From NCBI RefSeq assembly GCF_000317205.1, contig NZ_AJLK01000087.1, positions 62,001 through 126,000 of the forward strand: DNA of 64,000 bases. The letters are read 5' to 3'. The notes under the pieces are model-generated. The model was not told where the DNA came from. It ran no database searches and was given only the letters and a program-made list of their open reading frames with translations. The DNA is from Fischerella muscicola PCC 7414. Lineage in GTDB: Bacteria; Cyanobacteriota; Cyanobacteriia; Cyanobacteriales; Nostocaceae. The translations under genes were made by a program, and so were the position numbers. Below are positions 1 through 9,402 of the stretch, piece by piece. Position 1 is the stretch's first letter; every line of letters starts with the position of its first letter.

Positions 1-112
1 GCCCAAGGGATTGCAGTATGATGATTTGCGACGTCGGGTAAATGGAGCGATCGCGCGTTATTTGGAAACAGGTTGGCTCCAGCAACGCGCTCAACACTGG
101 GGTTTACCGTAA
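1..112 (+). CDS. C-terminal fragment of a probable solute-binding protein (5' end outside window)
   Basis: An open frame enters the window at base 2 and stops at TAA 110-112, giving 36 residues. The pattern PKG, then LR, VN, AI, and GWLQQRA ending WGLP resembles the C-terminal helix of family-3 periplasmic solute-binding proteins, where a PKG strand is followed by a DLR..VN.AI helix and a G.L..R..WG tail. That assignment rests on remembered family pattern only and the rest of the gene is not visible. Frame and stop are clear; the function is tentative. Confidence 0.45.
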   Translation, partial: PKGLQYDDLRRRVNGAIARYLETGWLQQRAQHWGLP

Positions 113-118
113 AATAGT

Positions 119-151
119 CATTGGTCAATGGTCAATGGTCAATTGTCAATG
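119..151. repeat. Heptamer tandem repeat (GGTCAAT type)
   Basis: About four imperfect copies of GGTCAAT follow the first gene. Such short tandemly repeated heptamers (STRR) are known to be common between genes of heterocystous cyanobacteria. Confidence 0.7.
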
Positions 152-285
152 AGGAACATCCCAAATGTTTGAGTTTTTTTAAACGCAAAGGGTCGCACAG
201 GTTGACGCAAAGGAACACAGAGTGTTAATCGAGCTACGTCGTTTTGCGTTTAGAAAAATTGGGATGCTTCTGGTCAATGGAAAAA

Positions 286-350
286 ACTATTGACTCTGGA
301 CGATTGACCTTTGACTCTGGACAATTGACACTTGACTCTGGACAATTAAA
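286..350. repeat. Tandem repeat around TTGACTCTGGACAAT
   Basis: Three imperfect copies of a 15-22 bp unit built on TTGACTCTGGACAAT stand directly before the ycf37 start. They are in frame with the gene, so an upstream start at 244 could include them, but their low-complexity translation argues they are non-coding. Confidence 0.65.
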
Positions 351-351
351 A

Positions 352-876
352 ATGGATAGCAATTTAGCGGTTATTTATCTCGCAATTTTGGTGGGTATTC
401 TCTTATTCACCTTTATCAATGTTGTTCCGCAAATTTTCAAGAATCGCAAAATAGAAAGAAACTTTTCTCGCTTGCGAAACAAGCTCTCAAAAGAAAAAGG
501 AACGACTCAAGAGTATTACGAATTAGCTAGTATCTATTCAGAGAAAAAAGTCTATTCTCAAGCGGTAACTCTGTTTCAAAAAGCTCTCAAAGCCGCAGAA
601 GAAGAGGGAGAAGAAAACATCGCTGTGATTTACAACGGGTTAGGTTTCGCTTACTTTGCCCAAGAACAGTATGATTTAGCAATTCGCCAATACAAAGAAG
701 CGCTGAAAACCAAACCAGATTATGTCACAGCATTAAATAATCTTGCTCATGCATACGAGCGCAAAAATTTAAATGCTCAGGCGCTACAAGCTTACGAAGA
801 AGCACTCAAATACGATCCGAAAAACTCTACTGCTAAACGCCGTGCTGAATCTTTACGGCGTTTGGTAACTGTGTAA
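352..876 (+). CDS. ycf37: Ycf37-like TPR protein, photosystem I assembly
   Basis: Membrane-anchored tetratricopeptide protein of 174 residues. Residues 6-27 form one hydrophobic segment, then a basic stretch with SRLRNKLSKEKGT, then about three TPR motifs (QEYYELASIYSEKK, IYNGLGFAYFAQEQYDLAIRQYKEAL, ALNNLAHAYERK). This order and length match Ycf37, a thylakoid protein that helps assemble or stabilise photosystem I. The start at 352 (MDSN) is preferred over an in-frame ATG-less extension to 244, because the extra 36 residues are translated tandem repeat. It stands alone, followed by a hairpin at 941-979. Confidence 0.85.
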   Translation: MDSNLAVIYLAILVGILLFTFINVVPQIFKNRKIERNFSRLRNKLSKEKGTTQEYYELASIYSEKKVYSQAVTLFQKALKAAEEEGEENIAVIYNGLGFAYFAQEQYDLAIRQYKEALKTKPDYVTALNNLAHAYERKNLNAQALQAYEEALKYDPKNSTAKRRAESLRRLVTV

Positions 877-940
877 TTTTTGTTCGTGGGTTGGTTATTG
901 GTGATAGTTGTTACCATGCTAAGCGCGGAAATATTTTAGG

Positions 941-979
941 GAGGCTCTATCTCAAAGAAAATTGAGGAGGTAGAGCCTC
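941..979 (+). terminator. Long stem-loop after ycf37
   Basis: GAGGCTCTA (941-949) pairs with TAGAGCCTC (971-979), and CTCAA inside pairs with TTGAG. The stem is strong but lacks a clean U tract, so it may be a terminator or an RNA 3' end stabiliser. Confidence 0.55.
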
Positions 980-1419
980 TTATGTTATTCGTTCTCCGAT
1001 TTCGGTGATCTCAAGTTCGGCTAATCACTTATGATTCAAATCTCTCCCTTGTCCGGTGCGTCTATCAATAAAAATTACGCCGATTTACCCAACAAATAAA
1101 CAATATAACACTATGGTCAAAACTTGCCGCGATCGCCAGCAACTCGCCGTCATCACCTTGCAAGTTCCCAAATGCTAAGGAATTTACCAAAACGTTAATT
1201 TTTATTGAACTTTAGCAACACAAATGTTGTTTTAATTGAGTCCCCAATCCTTGTTAGTAGCGACATTTCAGACATTTAGTAGGGGATGTAAACTTACAAG
1301 AAGCCAACTACTGCCAGGCTAGAACATTTGAGAGAATCAAAAACGATTTAATAATTAAACGCTAAAAGTCCACCTCTTATTCAGGCACACTTGGTTTAAT
1401 TTCAAGGGAGAACACTATC
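980..1419. other. 440-bp leader/intergenic region upstream of chlB
   Basis: No credible ORF on either strand. The segment before chlB is AT-rich and presumably holds its promoter and 5' leader. A Shine-Dalgarno AAGGGAGA precedes the chlB ATG. I see no clear named operator. Confidence 0.4.
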
Positions 1420-2946
1420 ATGAAATTGGCTTACTGGATGTATGCAGGCCCTGCCCATATTGGCACTCTGCGGATCGCCAGTTCTTTCAAAAATGTTCAT
1501 GCCATTATGCACGCACCTCTGGGCGATGACTACTTTAATGTCATGCGCTCGATGCTGGAACGAGAGCGGGACTTCACCCCAGTAACTGCCAGTGTTGTTG
1601 ACCGCAACGTTTTAGCACGTGGCTCTCAAGAAAAGGTGGTAAACAATATTACCCGTAAAGACGCCGAAGAACATCCAGACTTGATCGTTCTTACTCCCAC
1701 CTGTACTTCCAGTATTCTGCAAGAAGACTTGCAAAACTTTGTGGAACGGGCGCAGTTGGAAGCCAAAGGTGATGTGATGCTGGCGGATGTGAACCACTAT
1801 CGCGTCAATGAGTTGCAAGCAGCCGATCGTACTCTCCATCAAATTGTCCAGTTCTACATCGAAAAAGCTCGTAAAAAAGGCGAACTTCCAGAAGGCAAAA
1901 CCGCCAAACCCTCTGTCAACATCATCGGTATTTCGACTCTCGGCTTCCACAACCAACACGACTGCACCGAGTTGAAACGGTTGATGGCAGATTTGGGAAT
2001 TGAGGTAAATGCAGTGATCCCGGAAGGTGCTTCGGTTCACGAGTTGAAAAACTTGCCTCGTGCGTGGTTCAACCTGTGTCCTTACCGTGAACTCGGCTTA
2101 ATGGCAGCTCGTTACCTGGAAGCAGAATTTGGGATGCCTTATGTAGACATTACCCCGATGGGAGTAGTGGAAACTGCTCGTTCCATCCGCAAAATTCAGC
2201 AGATAGTTAACGCCCAAGGTACTGATGTTGATTACGAAGATTTCATCAACGAACAAACCCTACATGTATCCCAGGCTGCTTGGTTCTCCCGCTCAATTGA
2301 CTGTCAGAACTTAACAGGCAAAAAAGCAGTAGTTTTTGGTGATAACACCCACGCCGCCGCTATGACCAAAATTTTGGCGCGGGAAATGGGTATTCACGTT
2401 GTCTGGGCTGGAACCTACTGCAAATATGATGCTGACTGGTTCCGGGAACAAGTCAGCGAATACTGTGATGAAGTCATTATTACCGACGATCATGGTCAAA
2501 TTGGGGATGCGATCGCTCGTGTCGAACCTGCTGCTATTTTCGGTACACAAATGGAACGCCACGTTGGTAAGCGTCTGAATATCCCCTGCGGTGTGATTGC
2601 TGCACCCATTCACATCCAGAACTTCCCCATTGGTTACAAACCATTCATGGGTTACGAAGGTACTAACCAAATTGCTGATTTGGTGTACAATTCCTTCACC
2701 TTAGGAATGGAAGACCACTTGCTCGAAATCTTCGGCGGACACGATACTAAAGAAGTAATTACCAAGGGTATATCTGCTGAATATGACCTCAACTGGACTA
2801 AAGATGGTTTAGCAGAATTGAACAAAATTCCTGGTTTTGTCCGTGGTAAAGTGAAACGCAACACCGAGAAATTTGCTCGTGAGCGTGGCATCAAAGATAT
2901 CACAGTTGAAGTACTGTACGCTGCCAAGGAAGCTGTAGGAGCGTAG
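1420..2946 (+). CDS. chlB: Light-independent protochlorophyllide reductase subunit B
   Basis: ChlB of 508 residues, the usual full length. Together with ChlN it forms the nitrogenase-like NB component that reduces protochlorophyllide to chlorophyllide in the dark, with electrons from the ChlL iron protein. Asp36 (in APLGDDYF) and Cys95 (in TPTCTSS) are visible; both belong to the set known to hold the [4Fe-4S] NB cluster, Asp36 being an unusual aspartate ligand. The C-terminal half carries the nitrogenase-component-1 fold and the short DUF-type tail ([16 protein letters not shown]). ATG with AAGGGAGA upstream; no chlL or chlN nearby, so chlB is unlinked here. A terminator follows at 2988-3016. 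Confidence 0.97.
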   Translation: MKLAYWMYAGPAHIGTLRIASSFKNVHAIMHAPLGDDYFNVMRSMLERERDFTPVTASVVDRNVLARGSQEKVVNNITRKDAEEHPDLIVLTPTCTSSILQEDLQNFVERAQLEAKGDVMLADVNHYRVNELQAADRTLHQIVQFYIEKARKKGELPEGKTAKPSVNIIGISTLGFHNQHDCTELKRLMADLGIEVNAVIPEGASVHELKNLPRAWFNLCPYRELGLMAARYLEAEFGMPYVDITPMGVVETARSIRKIQQIVNAQGTDVDYEDFINEQTLHVSQAAWFSRSIDCQNLTGKKAVVFGDNTHAAAMTKILAREMGIHVVWAGTYCKYDADWFREQVSEYCDEVIITDDHGQIGDAIARVEPAAIFGTQMERHVGKRLNIPCGVIAAPIHIQNFPIGYKPFMGYEGTNQIADLVYNSFTLGMEDHLLEIFGGHDTKEVITKGISAEYDLNWTKDGLAELNKIPGFVRGKVKRNTEKFARERGIKDITVEVLYAAKEAVGA

Positions 2947-2987
2947 TTGTATAGTTGGGTTTCACCTTCAAGTCTACGTATGATATG

Positions 2988-3018
2988 AGAGTGTTTCCTT
3001 ATTGGAAACACTTTTCTT
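2988..3018 (+). terminator. Rho-independent terminator of chlB
   Basis: AGTGTTTCC (2990-2998) pairs with GGAAACACT (3004-3012) around a 5-base loop and runs into TTTTCTTATT. Confidence 0.85.
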
Positions 3019-3054
3019 ATTCCTATTAATTAAATAATTTTAAAATGGGAATTT

Positions 3055-3237
3055 ATGAGCAGTAATCAATCACCTAATAGTTCTAATCAAAATAGACTAT
3101 ACGCCAAATTAATTACTATTCTCAGAATACTTCAATTTCTCGGCTATTTCATTGTAATTCTTTCTTTCGTTATACAATTTTCCATCTTTCGCACTTTGAC
3201 TTTTCAATCATATATTCGGTTATTGTATCAATTGTAA
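3055..3237 (+). CDS. Small single-span membrane protein, unknown
   Basis: 60 residues: a polar Ser/Asn/Gln-rich N terminus (about 1-16) then a long hydrophobic segment (about 20-45: ILRILQFLGYFIVILSFVIQF) and a short tail. GGGA sits about 7 bases before the ATG. I do not recognise the family; the N-terminal pattern is loosely like the first membrane helix of larger cyanobacterial membrane proteins, so it could be a truncated relic. It lies just after the chlB terminator, so it would need its own promoter. Confidence 0.4.
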   Translation: MSSNQSPNSSNQNRLYAKLITILRILQFLGYFIVILSFVIQFSIFRTLTFQSYIRLLYQL

Positions 3238-3341
3238 CATTACAGAAGCGGCAGCCCACCACTCTCGTTACTATGTTGAACATACTAACGAAAAATAATG
3301 ACATATTTTTATAATTAATGCTCAGAACAATTTTCATATAC

Positions 3342-4091
3342 TCAATGCTGATTATGATTAAATTTTTCCAAGATTGATTGGGCTATATTTCTGTTATATT
3401 CTTTGGAATCATTTTCAGCGATCACTTGAATTTTTGGAAGTACATTATTTGGCAGATTGATCGTACTTAATGCCTTCAGCACATACTGTCGTACTTGTGG
3501 AGCAGGTTCAGATAAATTATCTAATAAATGAGGAATAGCTAGTTCGCAGCTTTTTTTAAAATTTTTCGCAAGCTTGTATATCGCTGAAGCCGCAAGTCTT
3601 TTCTCATCATAGGAAGATTGACTTGAGAGGTATTTGAGCAAGTGATAAATTGCTTCCTCTCGATTTGATTCTCCTAACTCAAAGGGAGTCCAATTAGTTA
3701 GTTCTTCGGCTAGGTTATTTTCACAAAAAAGCCTTGCAGCTATTTGAAAATCTTCTATGGCATTGAGTTTATCGTTTAATTTCTGTCGGCTTTTGCCTCT
3801 GCTGTAATAAGCTTCTGCAAAATTGGGATTAATATCTAATGCGTGATTAAATTCTGTAATTGCTTGTTGATAGTCTTGAGACTGTAAACACGATATCCCA
3901 TTTTGATAGTATGTAATAGCATTTTTAAGATTAAGTAGTAGTTCTGGATTATCTTCTACTTCCGATACAGGGATTTGTTCCGAGTTCTGATATTTACACT
4001 CCAGAATATTAACTAACTCTAAAAATTCTTTAATTGCAGTTTCCGGTAAATTCTGTAGTTTTTCGATAATTTGTTGTATTAAAAAATCCAT
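3342..4091 (-). CDS. TPR/HEAT-like repeat protein, unknown role
   Basis: 249 residues from ATG at 4091, preceded by GAGAG; an ATG at 4121 would add ten residues but has no ribosome site. The N terminus (FLIQQIIEKLQNLPETAIKEFLELVNILECKY) resembles the short helical head found on several cyanobacterial toxin-antitoxin-type or DUF2281-like proteins. Two TPR units follow (residues about 70-135: GISCLQSQDYQQAITEFNHAL, AEAYYSRGKSRQKL). The C-terminal part (EKRLAASAIYKLAK, VRQYVLKALSTI) looks like HEAT repeats. It probably mediates protein contacts. No enzyme motif is visible and the function is unknown. Confidence 0.7.
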   Translation of the reverse strand: MDFLIQQIIEKLQNLPETAIKEFLELVNILECKYQNSEQIPVSEVEDNPELLLNLKNAITYYQNGISCLQSQDYQQAITEFNHALDINPNFAEAYYSRGKSRQKLNDKLNAIEDFQIAARLFCENNLAEELTNWTPFELGESNREEAIYHLLKYLSSQSSYDEKRLAASAIYKLAKNFKKSCELAIPHLLDNLSEPAPQVRQYVLKALSTINLPNNVLPKIQVIAENDSKEYNRNIAQSILEKFNHNQH

Positions 4092-4364
4092 TGTAACTCT
4101 CTCTGCGAAGGACTTTTTCATTTTGCCAAATAAGTCTAGAGTATATCTACCTTGTAATTACTGAGATGTAGTTATCAATCAAATATAATCATTTATTTAT
4201 TAGTTAATTGAAAATATATTAAGTATTTCTACTTTTTTGAATAAAATTTTCTATATTATCAAGGCATCATAATATTAAACTGAATCAGATAGGAAAATCA
4301 AAACTATAATTAAATTTATCTAAAACAACAATAATTCTCTAGATAGTTTTTAGGAGAGTGAAGT

Positions 4365-4895
4365 ATGACTCAAGACTATACCACGAAATGGTGGGCTGCT
4401 TTTTCATGCCTTGCTTTTATAGAAGGCGTTTTACTGGTAATGTTATTCTCTGGACGTAGTTCTGTATTAACTATAGCAGCATTACTTTTCATTGCGATCT
4501 TAATGGTCTTTATCCCACGAGCAGATGATGTTGTTGCGCTGACATTTGACAGAGATAAAATTGACAACAAAATCAATTCTCTCAACAAAAAACTGAGTAC
4601 TACGAAAAACAGAGCAGATAAAATATTTCTCTTAACAATCCCAGACTCAATGTATAAGACATTGCAAAAAATTAATTCTAGCAACTATGGCAATTACGAT
4701 TTGACAGCTAAATTAGAAAGAGAACTGTACCACTTACGAGATATAGGTTACATAGAAGATACAAAGGAAATTCGTGATATCCCTTATGAAGGCAATAATT
4801 TATCTAATTATGTCAAAATCACAGCATTAGGGAAGCAGTATATTGAACTCCGCAAGAGTATTGAGGAAGAAAATAACAAGGGGAAAGATAAGTAA
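4365..4895 (+). CDS. Membrane-anchored protein with winged-helix-like tail, unknown
   Basis: 176 residues with a good ribosome site (TAGGAGAGTGAAGT before ATG). Two hydrophobic segments (about 11-28 and 33-50) form a hairpin anchor. A charged, probably coiled segment (DRDKIDNKINSLNKKLSTTKNRADK) follows, then a compact domain (about 88-165) with helix-helix-wing character: MYKTLQKINSSNY, LERELYHLRDIGYIEDT, YVKITALGKQYIELRK. That tail is typical of winged-helix folds but lacks a family signature. Unknown function; possibly a membrane-bound sensor or regulator. Confidence 0.6.
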   Translation: MTQDYTTKWWAAFSCLAFIEGVLLVMLFSGRSSVLTIAALLFIAILMVFIPRADDVVALTFDRDKIDNKINSLNKKLSTTKNRADKIFLLTIPDSMYKTLQKINSSNYGNYDLTAKLERELYHLRDIGYIEDTKEIRDIPYEGNNLSNYVKITALGKQYIELRKSIEEENNKGKDK

Positions 4896-4975
4896 GTTGG
4901 TGTAAATAAAGTTAAATCGTGAGGGTTTTCATTTGTCTTGGGTAATTGCTAGCATCACAGCAATAATTGCAGAAA

Positions 4976-5608
4976 TCATGCACAATTTTTCAACGCTTCA
5001 ATATCTGCACCTACAATTTTTTCTAAATTTCTCGTAATTTTTTCAATATCCCAGTTCCACCAAGCAATTTCTAAAAGAGCATCAATGATTTCGTCTGGAA
5101 AACGTTGGCGCAATAAACTAGCTGGATTACCTCCGACAACTGCGTAAGGAGGTACATCTTTGACAACTACCGATTTTGCAGCCACGATCGCACCATCACC
5201 AATTTTAACTCCAGGCATAATCACTGCTTCGTATCCAATCCACACATCGTTACCAATCACAGTATCACCTTTGAAAGGTAATTCCTCAGGTTTCGGCGTA
5301 ACGCGTTCCCAACCACTACCAAAAATGTTAAATGGATAGGTTGAGAAGCCAGACATCTGATGATTTGCACCATTCATGATGAATTTTACGCCTGTGGCTA
5401 AAGCACAAAACTTACCAATGATCAGCTTGTCGCCAATAAATGGGTAGTGGTAAAGCACATTGCGTTCAAAGTTTTCCGAGTCTTCCAGGTCATCATAATA
5501 TGTATAATCACCAATGATGATATTGGGGTTTGTGACAGTGTTTTTGATAAAACAAACCTGTGGGAAACCCTCCATGGGATGTGGGTTGTTTGCATCGGGA
5601 TATTGCAT
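4976..5608 (-). CDS. Vat/CatB-type hexapeptide-repeat acetyltransferase
   Basis: 210 residues from ATG at 5608 (AAGGTG upstream; the TTG at 5623 is less likely). Left-handed beta-helix acetyltransferase of the xenobiotic (Vat/CatB) group that uses acetyl-CoA. Visible features are the N-terminal NPNIIIGDYTYYDD, the catalytic-loop histidine in IMNGANHQMSGFSTYPFN, hexapeptide repeats (VIGNDVWIGYEAVIMPGVKIGDGAIVAAKSVVVKDVPPYAVVGGNPA split over about 120-165) and the C-terminal WWNWDIEKI. Members acetylate streptogramins or chloramphenicol, but chromosomal cyanobacterial copies have unproved substrates. Confidence 0.85.
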   Translation of the reverse strand: MQYPDANNPHPMEGFPQVCFIKNTVTNPNIIIGDYTYYDDLEDSENFERNVLYHYPFIGDKLIIGKFCALATGVKFIMNGANHQMSGFSTYPFNIFGSGWERVTPKPEELPFKGDTVIGNDVWIGYEAVIMPGVKIGDGAIVAAKSVVVKDVPPYAVVGGNPASLLRQRFPDEIIDALLEIAWWNWDIEKITRNLEKIVGADIEALKNCA

Positions 5609-5937
5609 CGCAGCACCTTGCAATTATTTATCTTTATACCAAGTTTAATGATGATCAGATGATAGTTTTAGTTGCGATCGCATCTTACACGCAACTAGGT
5701 ACTGACATAGCTACATGAAATTACGTATAAATAATATATATAAATCAACAAATATCACAATACATACTTATTAGTTAGGCAATAAAAAAGACTCCATAGC
5801 CTGCGGAATATTTTACCGATGTGTCTCCCGTAACTTGGTAAAAAAAAGCAGCTGTAAATCGTCAACATTACTTCTATCAAATTTAGTAGGAGCGTGGTAA
5901 GGTTTTAAATCCATTGTCTCCCATTTTGCCCTGACTA
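5609..5937. other. 329-bp divergent intergenic region
   Basis: Lies between the divergent acetyltransferase and the DUF3854 gene. It has one HIP1 site near 5675 and is AT-rich from 5720 to 5790. I looked for direct repeats that might serve as replication iterons next to the Rep-like gene and saw only two short TGTCTCCC copies (about 5822 and 5916). No ORF. Confidence 0.4.
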
Positions 5938-8900
5938 ATGCATTTGCACTATTTACAACCCCAACACCTAGAAGAATTAGTCAAAAGTGGCGGTATTGAT
6001 TTACACTTAGTAACTTTGAATTTTCAGTCTCTGCAAGATGAAACCGCCTATAACTATCTGTTAATTTCTGAACACATACCACGCACGAACGTTGGCATGG
6101 TGAAGAGTAGCTGGTTACAACGCTATGCTCATGTGACTGCTGGTGGGTGGTGGTGTGCTGGACTTGATCCTCTCAATAACTGGCAAGCAATGGAGTGGGG
6201 ATGCTTCAAGCCAAATCAACCACGACTGAATGAAAAAGGCAAATATATTAAGTACGAACATCCTCCCTGCACACCGACGCGGGTGTTTTGTTTGCGAGTC
6301 AGTCTCCGTGTGTGGCAGCAAGTCGCTCAACGCTATAATCAAGCCATACCTGAAGATATTAGCATTGCTGAAAATGGCGAAGCTGTGGGTTTTTGGCCGT
6401 GGGTGATGGCAAGAAATATACCAATCATTATTTGTGAAGGCGTCAAAAAAGCTGCCGCACTGTTAACACAAGGATATGCGGCTATCGGTATCCCCGGAAT
6501 TACTAGCGGTTATCGCGTCACTAAAGATGAATTTGGCAAAGTTATTAGTCGTCAAATGATACCAGACTTAAATGCGATCGCGATCGCTAAACGCACATTT
6601 TATATTTGCTTTGATTTTGAAACTCAACCCAATAAAATCGCCGCAGTCAATAACGCTATCTCCCAGCTTGGTTTTTTATTCCAAACCAAAGATTGTCCTG
6701 TAAAAGTGATTGAACTCCCAGGGAAAGAAAAAGGAGTTGATGAGTTTATCGTTGCCAAAGGTGCAAGTGCCTTTGAAAAAATATATCGTCAAAGCGTTGA
6801 TTTAGAAATTTATCTTGCTCAAACAAAACCCCACACTGAATTAACTACACCTCCAGCACTTACTCTTAACAGTCGCTATTTGGGAGAAATCCCTTTTCCC
6901 ACTTCTGGGTTAGTGGGTATAAAATCTGCTAAAGGCACAGGTAAAACCACAGCACTTCAGACAATTGTACAAAAAGCAAAAAATAGAAATCAACCAGTTT
7001 TATTAATTACTCATAGAATTCAACTAGGTCGGTTTTTATGTGAAAAAATCGGTATTAGTTGGGGAATTAATAATGATAGCTTAGTGCGTAGCGATCGCTT
7101 TCATGCGGGCTATCAATTTACCCCATCTCTAGGATTATGTGTAGATTCTTTATGGAAACTAAATCCTGAAGATTGGCAAGGAGCTATCTTAGTTTTAGAT
7201 GAAGTAGAACAATCGTTATGGCATCTGCTCAACAGTAACACTTGTCAAGAAAAACGAGTCAAATTATTAAAATCATTTCAACAACTAATTGCTAATATAC
7301 TAACAACAGGTGGATTAGTTATTGCTCAAGATGCCGATTTATCTGATATTTCTTTAGAATATTTACAAGCATTAGCAGGAATTAAATTAACCCCGTGGGT
7401 GGTAGTTAATCAATGGAAACCGCAACGAGGTTGGGATGTGACTTTTTATGATTCTCCTAACCCAACTCCACTAATTCACCAACTAGAATTAGATTTAATG
7501 GCGGGACGTAAATGTTATGTCACTACTGATAGTCGCTCCGGACGTTACAGTTGTGAAACAATCGCCGACTACTTGAAAGAACGACTGCAAAAACTGCAAA
7601 AGCGATTTGCTAAAACTCTTGTAGTTAGTAGCTTAACAACAAATACCCCTGGTCATGAAGCAGCTAATTTTATCACATATATTAATCAAAAAGTGTCAGA
7701 ATACGATACTGTTTTTGTCACTCCTAGCTTGGGGACTGGAATTAGTATTGATGTCCAGCATTTCGACTGTGTTTATGGCATTTTTCAAGGGGTAATTCCT
7801 GATTCAGAAGCACGACAAGCATTAGCCAGGGTAAGAGATGATGTCCCACGAGTTATTTGGTGTGCGAAGCGAGGTATTGGTCTAATTGGTAGTGGTAGTA
7901 CAAATTATCGCTTGCTATCTTCTTGGTATCAAGAAAATCAAAAAGAAAACTTAGCTTTACTGAGTCCTCTACATAAAATTGATGTAGATTTACCATTAGT
8001 TTATGACCCCATTCATTTAAGAACTTGGTCTAAATTAGCAGCAAGAGTCAATGCTTCGATTAACCTTTACCGTCAATCAATGAAAGATGGTTTAATTGCT
8101 GATGGTCATCAAATACATATCCGGAGTAATGCTGTCCAAAATAATATTGTTCGTGATTTACGTCTTGCCTTTTTAGCTACTGATCCCAAGGATTTGGCAA
8201 CTCGCAGAAGATTGATTATAGAAATTGTGAAAGTTCAAAAAGACTGGTCACAAAGTCGTCAAAAAGCGAAAGAAATTAAACGCAAAATTAAAGAAATTAA
8301 GCAACAAAATCAATTATCAGCAGCAACGGCTGTAGCCAATGCCAAAGATATTGATTACGTGGAGTATGAGCAGCTAATAGCTAAACATTCGCTCACAGAT
8401 GAAGAACGCAATCAAATTAATAAATATATTCTCAGGCAAAAATACGGCATAGCAGTTACTCCCCAACTTAAATTACTAGATGACCAGGGGTATTATGGAC
8501 AATTGCTAACTCACTATTATCTCACTCATGAAAGTGAATATTTTTGGCGACGAGATCAGCAAGAATGGCAACAGCAACTATCTTGGGGTGAAGGTAAGGT
8601 TTTTCTACCGGATTTAAAAATATATACCCTCAAAGTTGAAGCTATGAGAGCCTTAGGAATGCTACAGTTTTTAGAGCCAGAACGAGTATTTACTGAAAAC
8701 GATGCTGATTTAATTTTGTTGCAAAATACTGCTGTGCAGTGTAGTAAACATATAAAAAGAACACTTGGTATCAATTTAGTGAAGAGTAAAGAATGCGTTT
8801 CGGCAATCAAAATCCTGAGCAGATTATTGAATTTACTAGGTTTGAAATTACAGCGAGTTGGTCAGACTTACCAAATTAATTCAGCAACTCTCAATGATGG

Positions 8901-9051
8901 TAGAGAGAGGATATTTGCAGTTTGGCATCAACGAGATCAGCTGATGTCAGTTAATATGACAGATGCTTCTGATTGCACAGACATATTGTGGCACATATCT
9001 ACACATACTAAAGAACATTTATCTGTGCAGGTTATGAGTCAAACTTTGTAG
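5938..9051 (+). CDS. DUF3854 / P-loop protein resembling cyanobacterial plasmid replication proteins (CyRepA1-like)
   Basis: 1037 residues. The N-terminal third (about 130-290) matches DUF3854, a Toprim/primase-like domain: PIIICEGVKKAAALLTQGYAAIGIPG and the acidic strand YICFDFET. An ATPase follows, with Walker A SAKGTGKTT at about 329-337 and Walker B ILVLDEVEQ near 417-425, then a helicase-like second lobe (TPSLGTGISIDVQHFDCVYG; ARQALARVRDDVPRVIW) resembling origin-binding helicases. A basic coiled segment lies near 765-795. Proteins of this build are annotated as plasmid replication proteins (CyRepA1 family) in cyanobacteria. Here the neighbours look chromosomal and no partition genes or iterons are seen, so it may be an integrated-plasmid remnant or a chromosomal paralogue. 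Confidence 0.8.
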   Translation: MHLHYLQPQHLEELVKSGGIDLHLVTLNFQSLQDETAYNYLLISEHIPRTNVGMVKSSWLQRYAHVTAGGWWCAGLDPLNNWQAMEWGCFKPNQPRLNEKGKYIKYEHPPCTPTRVFCLRVSLRVWQQVAQRYNQAIPEDISIAENGEAVGFWPWVMARNIPIIICEGVKKAAALLTQGYAAIGIPGITSGYRVTKDEFGKVISRQMIPDLNAIAIAKRTFYICFDFETQPNKIAAVNNAISQLGFLFQTKDCPVKVIELPGKEKGVDEFIVAKGASAFEKIYRQSVDLEIYLAQTKPHTELTTPPALTLNSRYLGEIPFPTSGLVGIKSAKGTGKTTALQTIVQKAKNRNQPVLLITHRIQLGRFLCEKIGISWGINNDSLVRSDRFHAGYQFTPSLGLCVDSLWKLNPEDWQGAILVLDEVEQSLWHLLNSNTCQEKRVKLLKSFQQLIANILTTGGLVIAQDADLSDISLEYLQALAGIKLTPWVVVNQWKPQRGWDVTFYDSPNPTPLIHQLELDLMAGRKCYVTTDSRSGRYSCETIADYLKERLQKLQKRFAKTLVVSSLTTNTPGHEAANFITYINQKVSEYDTVFVTPSLGTGISIDVQHFDCVYGIFQGVIPDSEARQALARVRDDVPRVIWCAKRGIGLIGSGSTNYRLLSSWYQENQKENLALLSPLHKIDVDLPLVYDPIHLRTWSKLAARVNASINLYRQSMKDGLIADGHQIHIRSNAVQNNIVRDLRLAFLATDPKDLATRRRLIIEIVKVQKDWSQSRQKAKEIKRKIKEIKQQNQLSAATAVANAKDIDYVEYEQLIAKHSLTDEERNQINKYILRQKYGIAVTPQLKLLDDQGYYGQLLTHYYLTHESEYFWRRDQQEWQQQLSWGEGKVFLPDLKIYTLKVEAMRALGMLQFLEPERVFTENDADLILLQNTAVQCSKHIKRTLGINLVKSKECVSAIKILSRLLNLLGLKLQRVGQTYQINSATLNDGRERIFAVWHQRDQLMSVNMTDASDCTDILWHISTHTKEHLSVQVMSQTL

Positions 9052-9402
9052 TAAGAGCTAAAGGTTGTGCTGTGTTGGAACTTGCAAAGTCTGAAAGTTG
9101 CTAAATGAACGGCTGAAACAGATTTATCAGGGGTTTTACCCCCTGGTCAATAACTGAATTTCAGCGATTATCATATACATTTATTTAAAATTTAAATTTC
9201 TTTGCAGAATCTGCACATAGGATGAGGTTATTTGTGCAAGGTCTCAAAGGAAAATTATTACATCAAATTTAAATATAGCCACTGCAAATGGGAATAATGG
9301 AATAAATCACAGATTTGTAAGTTTTTTACTAAATTTACGAAATATATGCAGCTTATAGTGTAGCAGCAAAACAAAAGGCAAAATTAGTCAAACAATAAGC
9401 CG
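9052..9402. other. 351-bp intergenic region with a stem-loop
   Basis: CAGGGG (about 9130) can pair with CCCCTG across TTTTAC, a likely 3' hairpin for the preceding gene. The remainder is AT-rich and holds no credible ORF. Confidence 0.45.

Noticed and set aside
5609-5937. Plasmid origin iterons upstream of the DUF3854 gene
   Set aside because: Only two short TGTCTCCC copies were found, too few and too divergent in context to call iterons.
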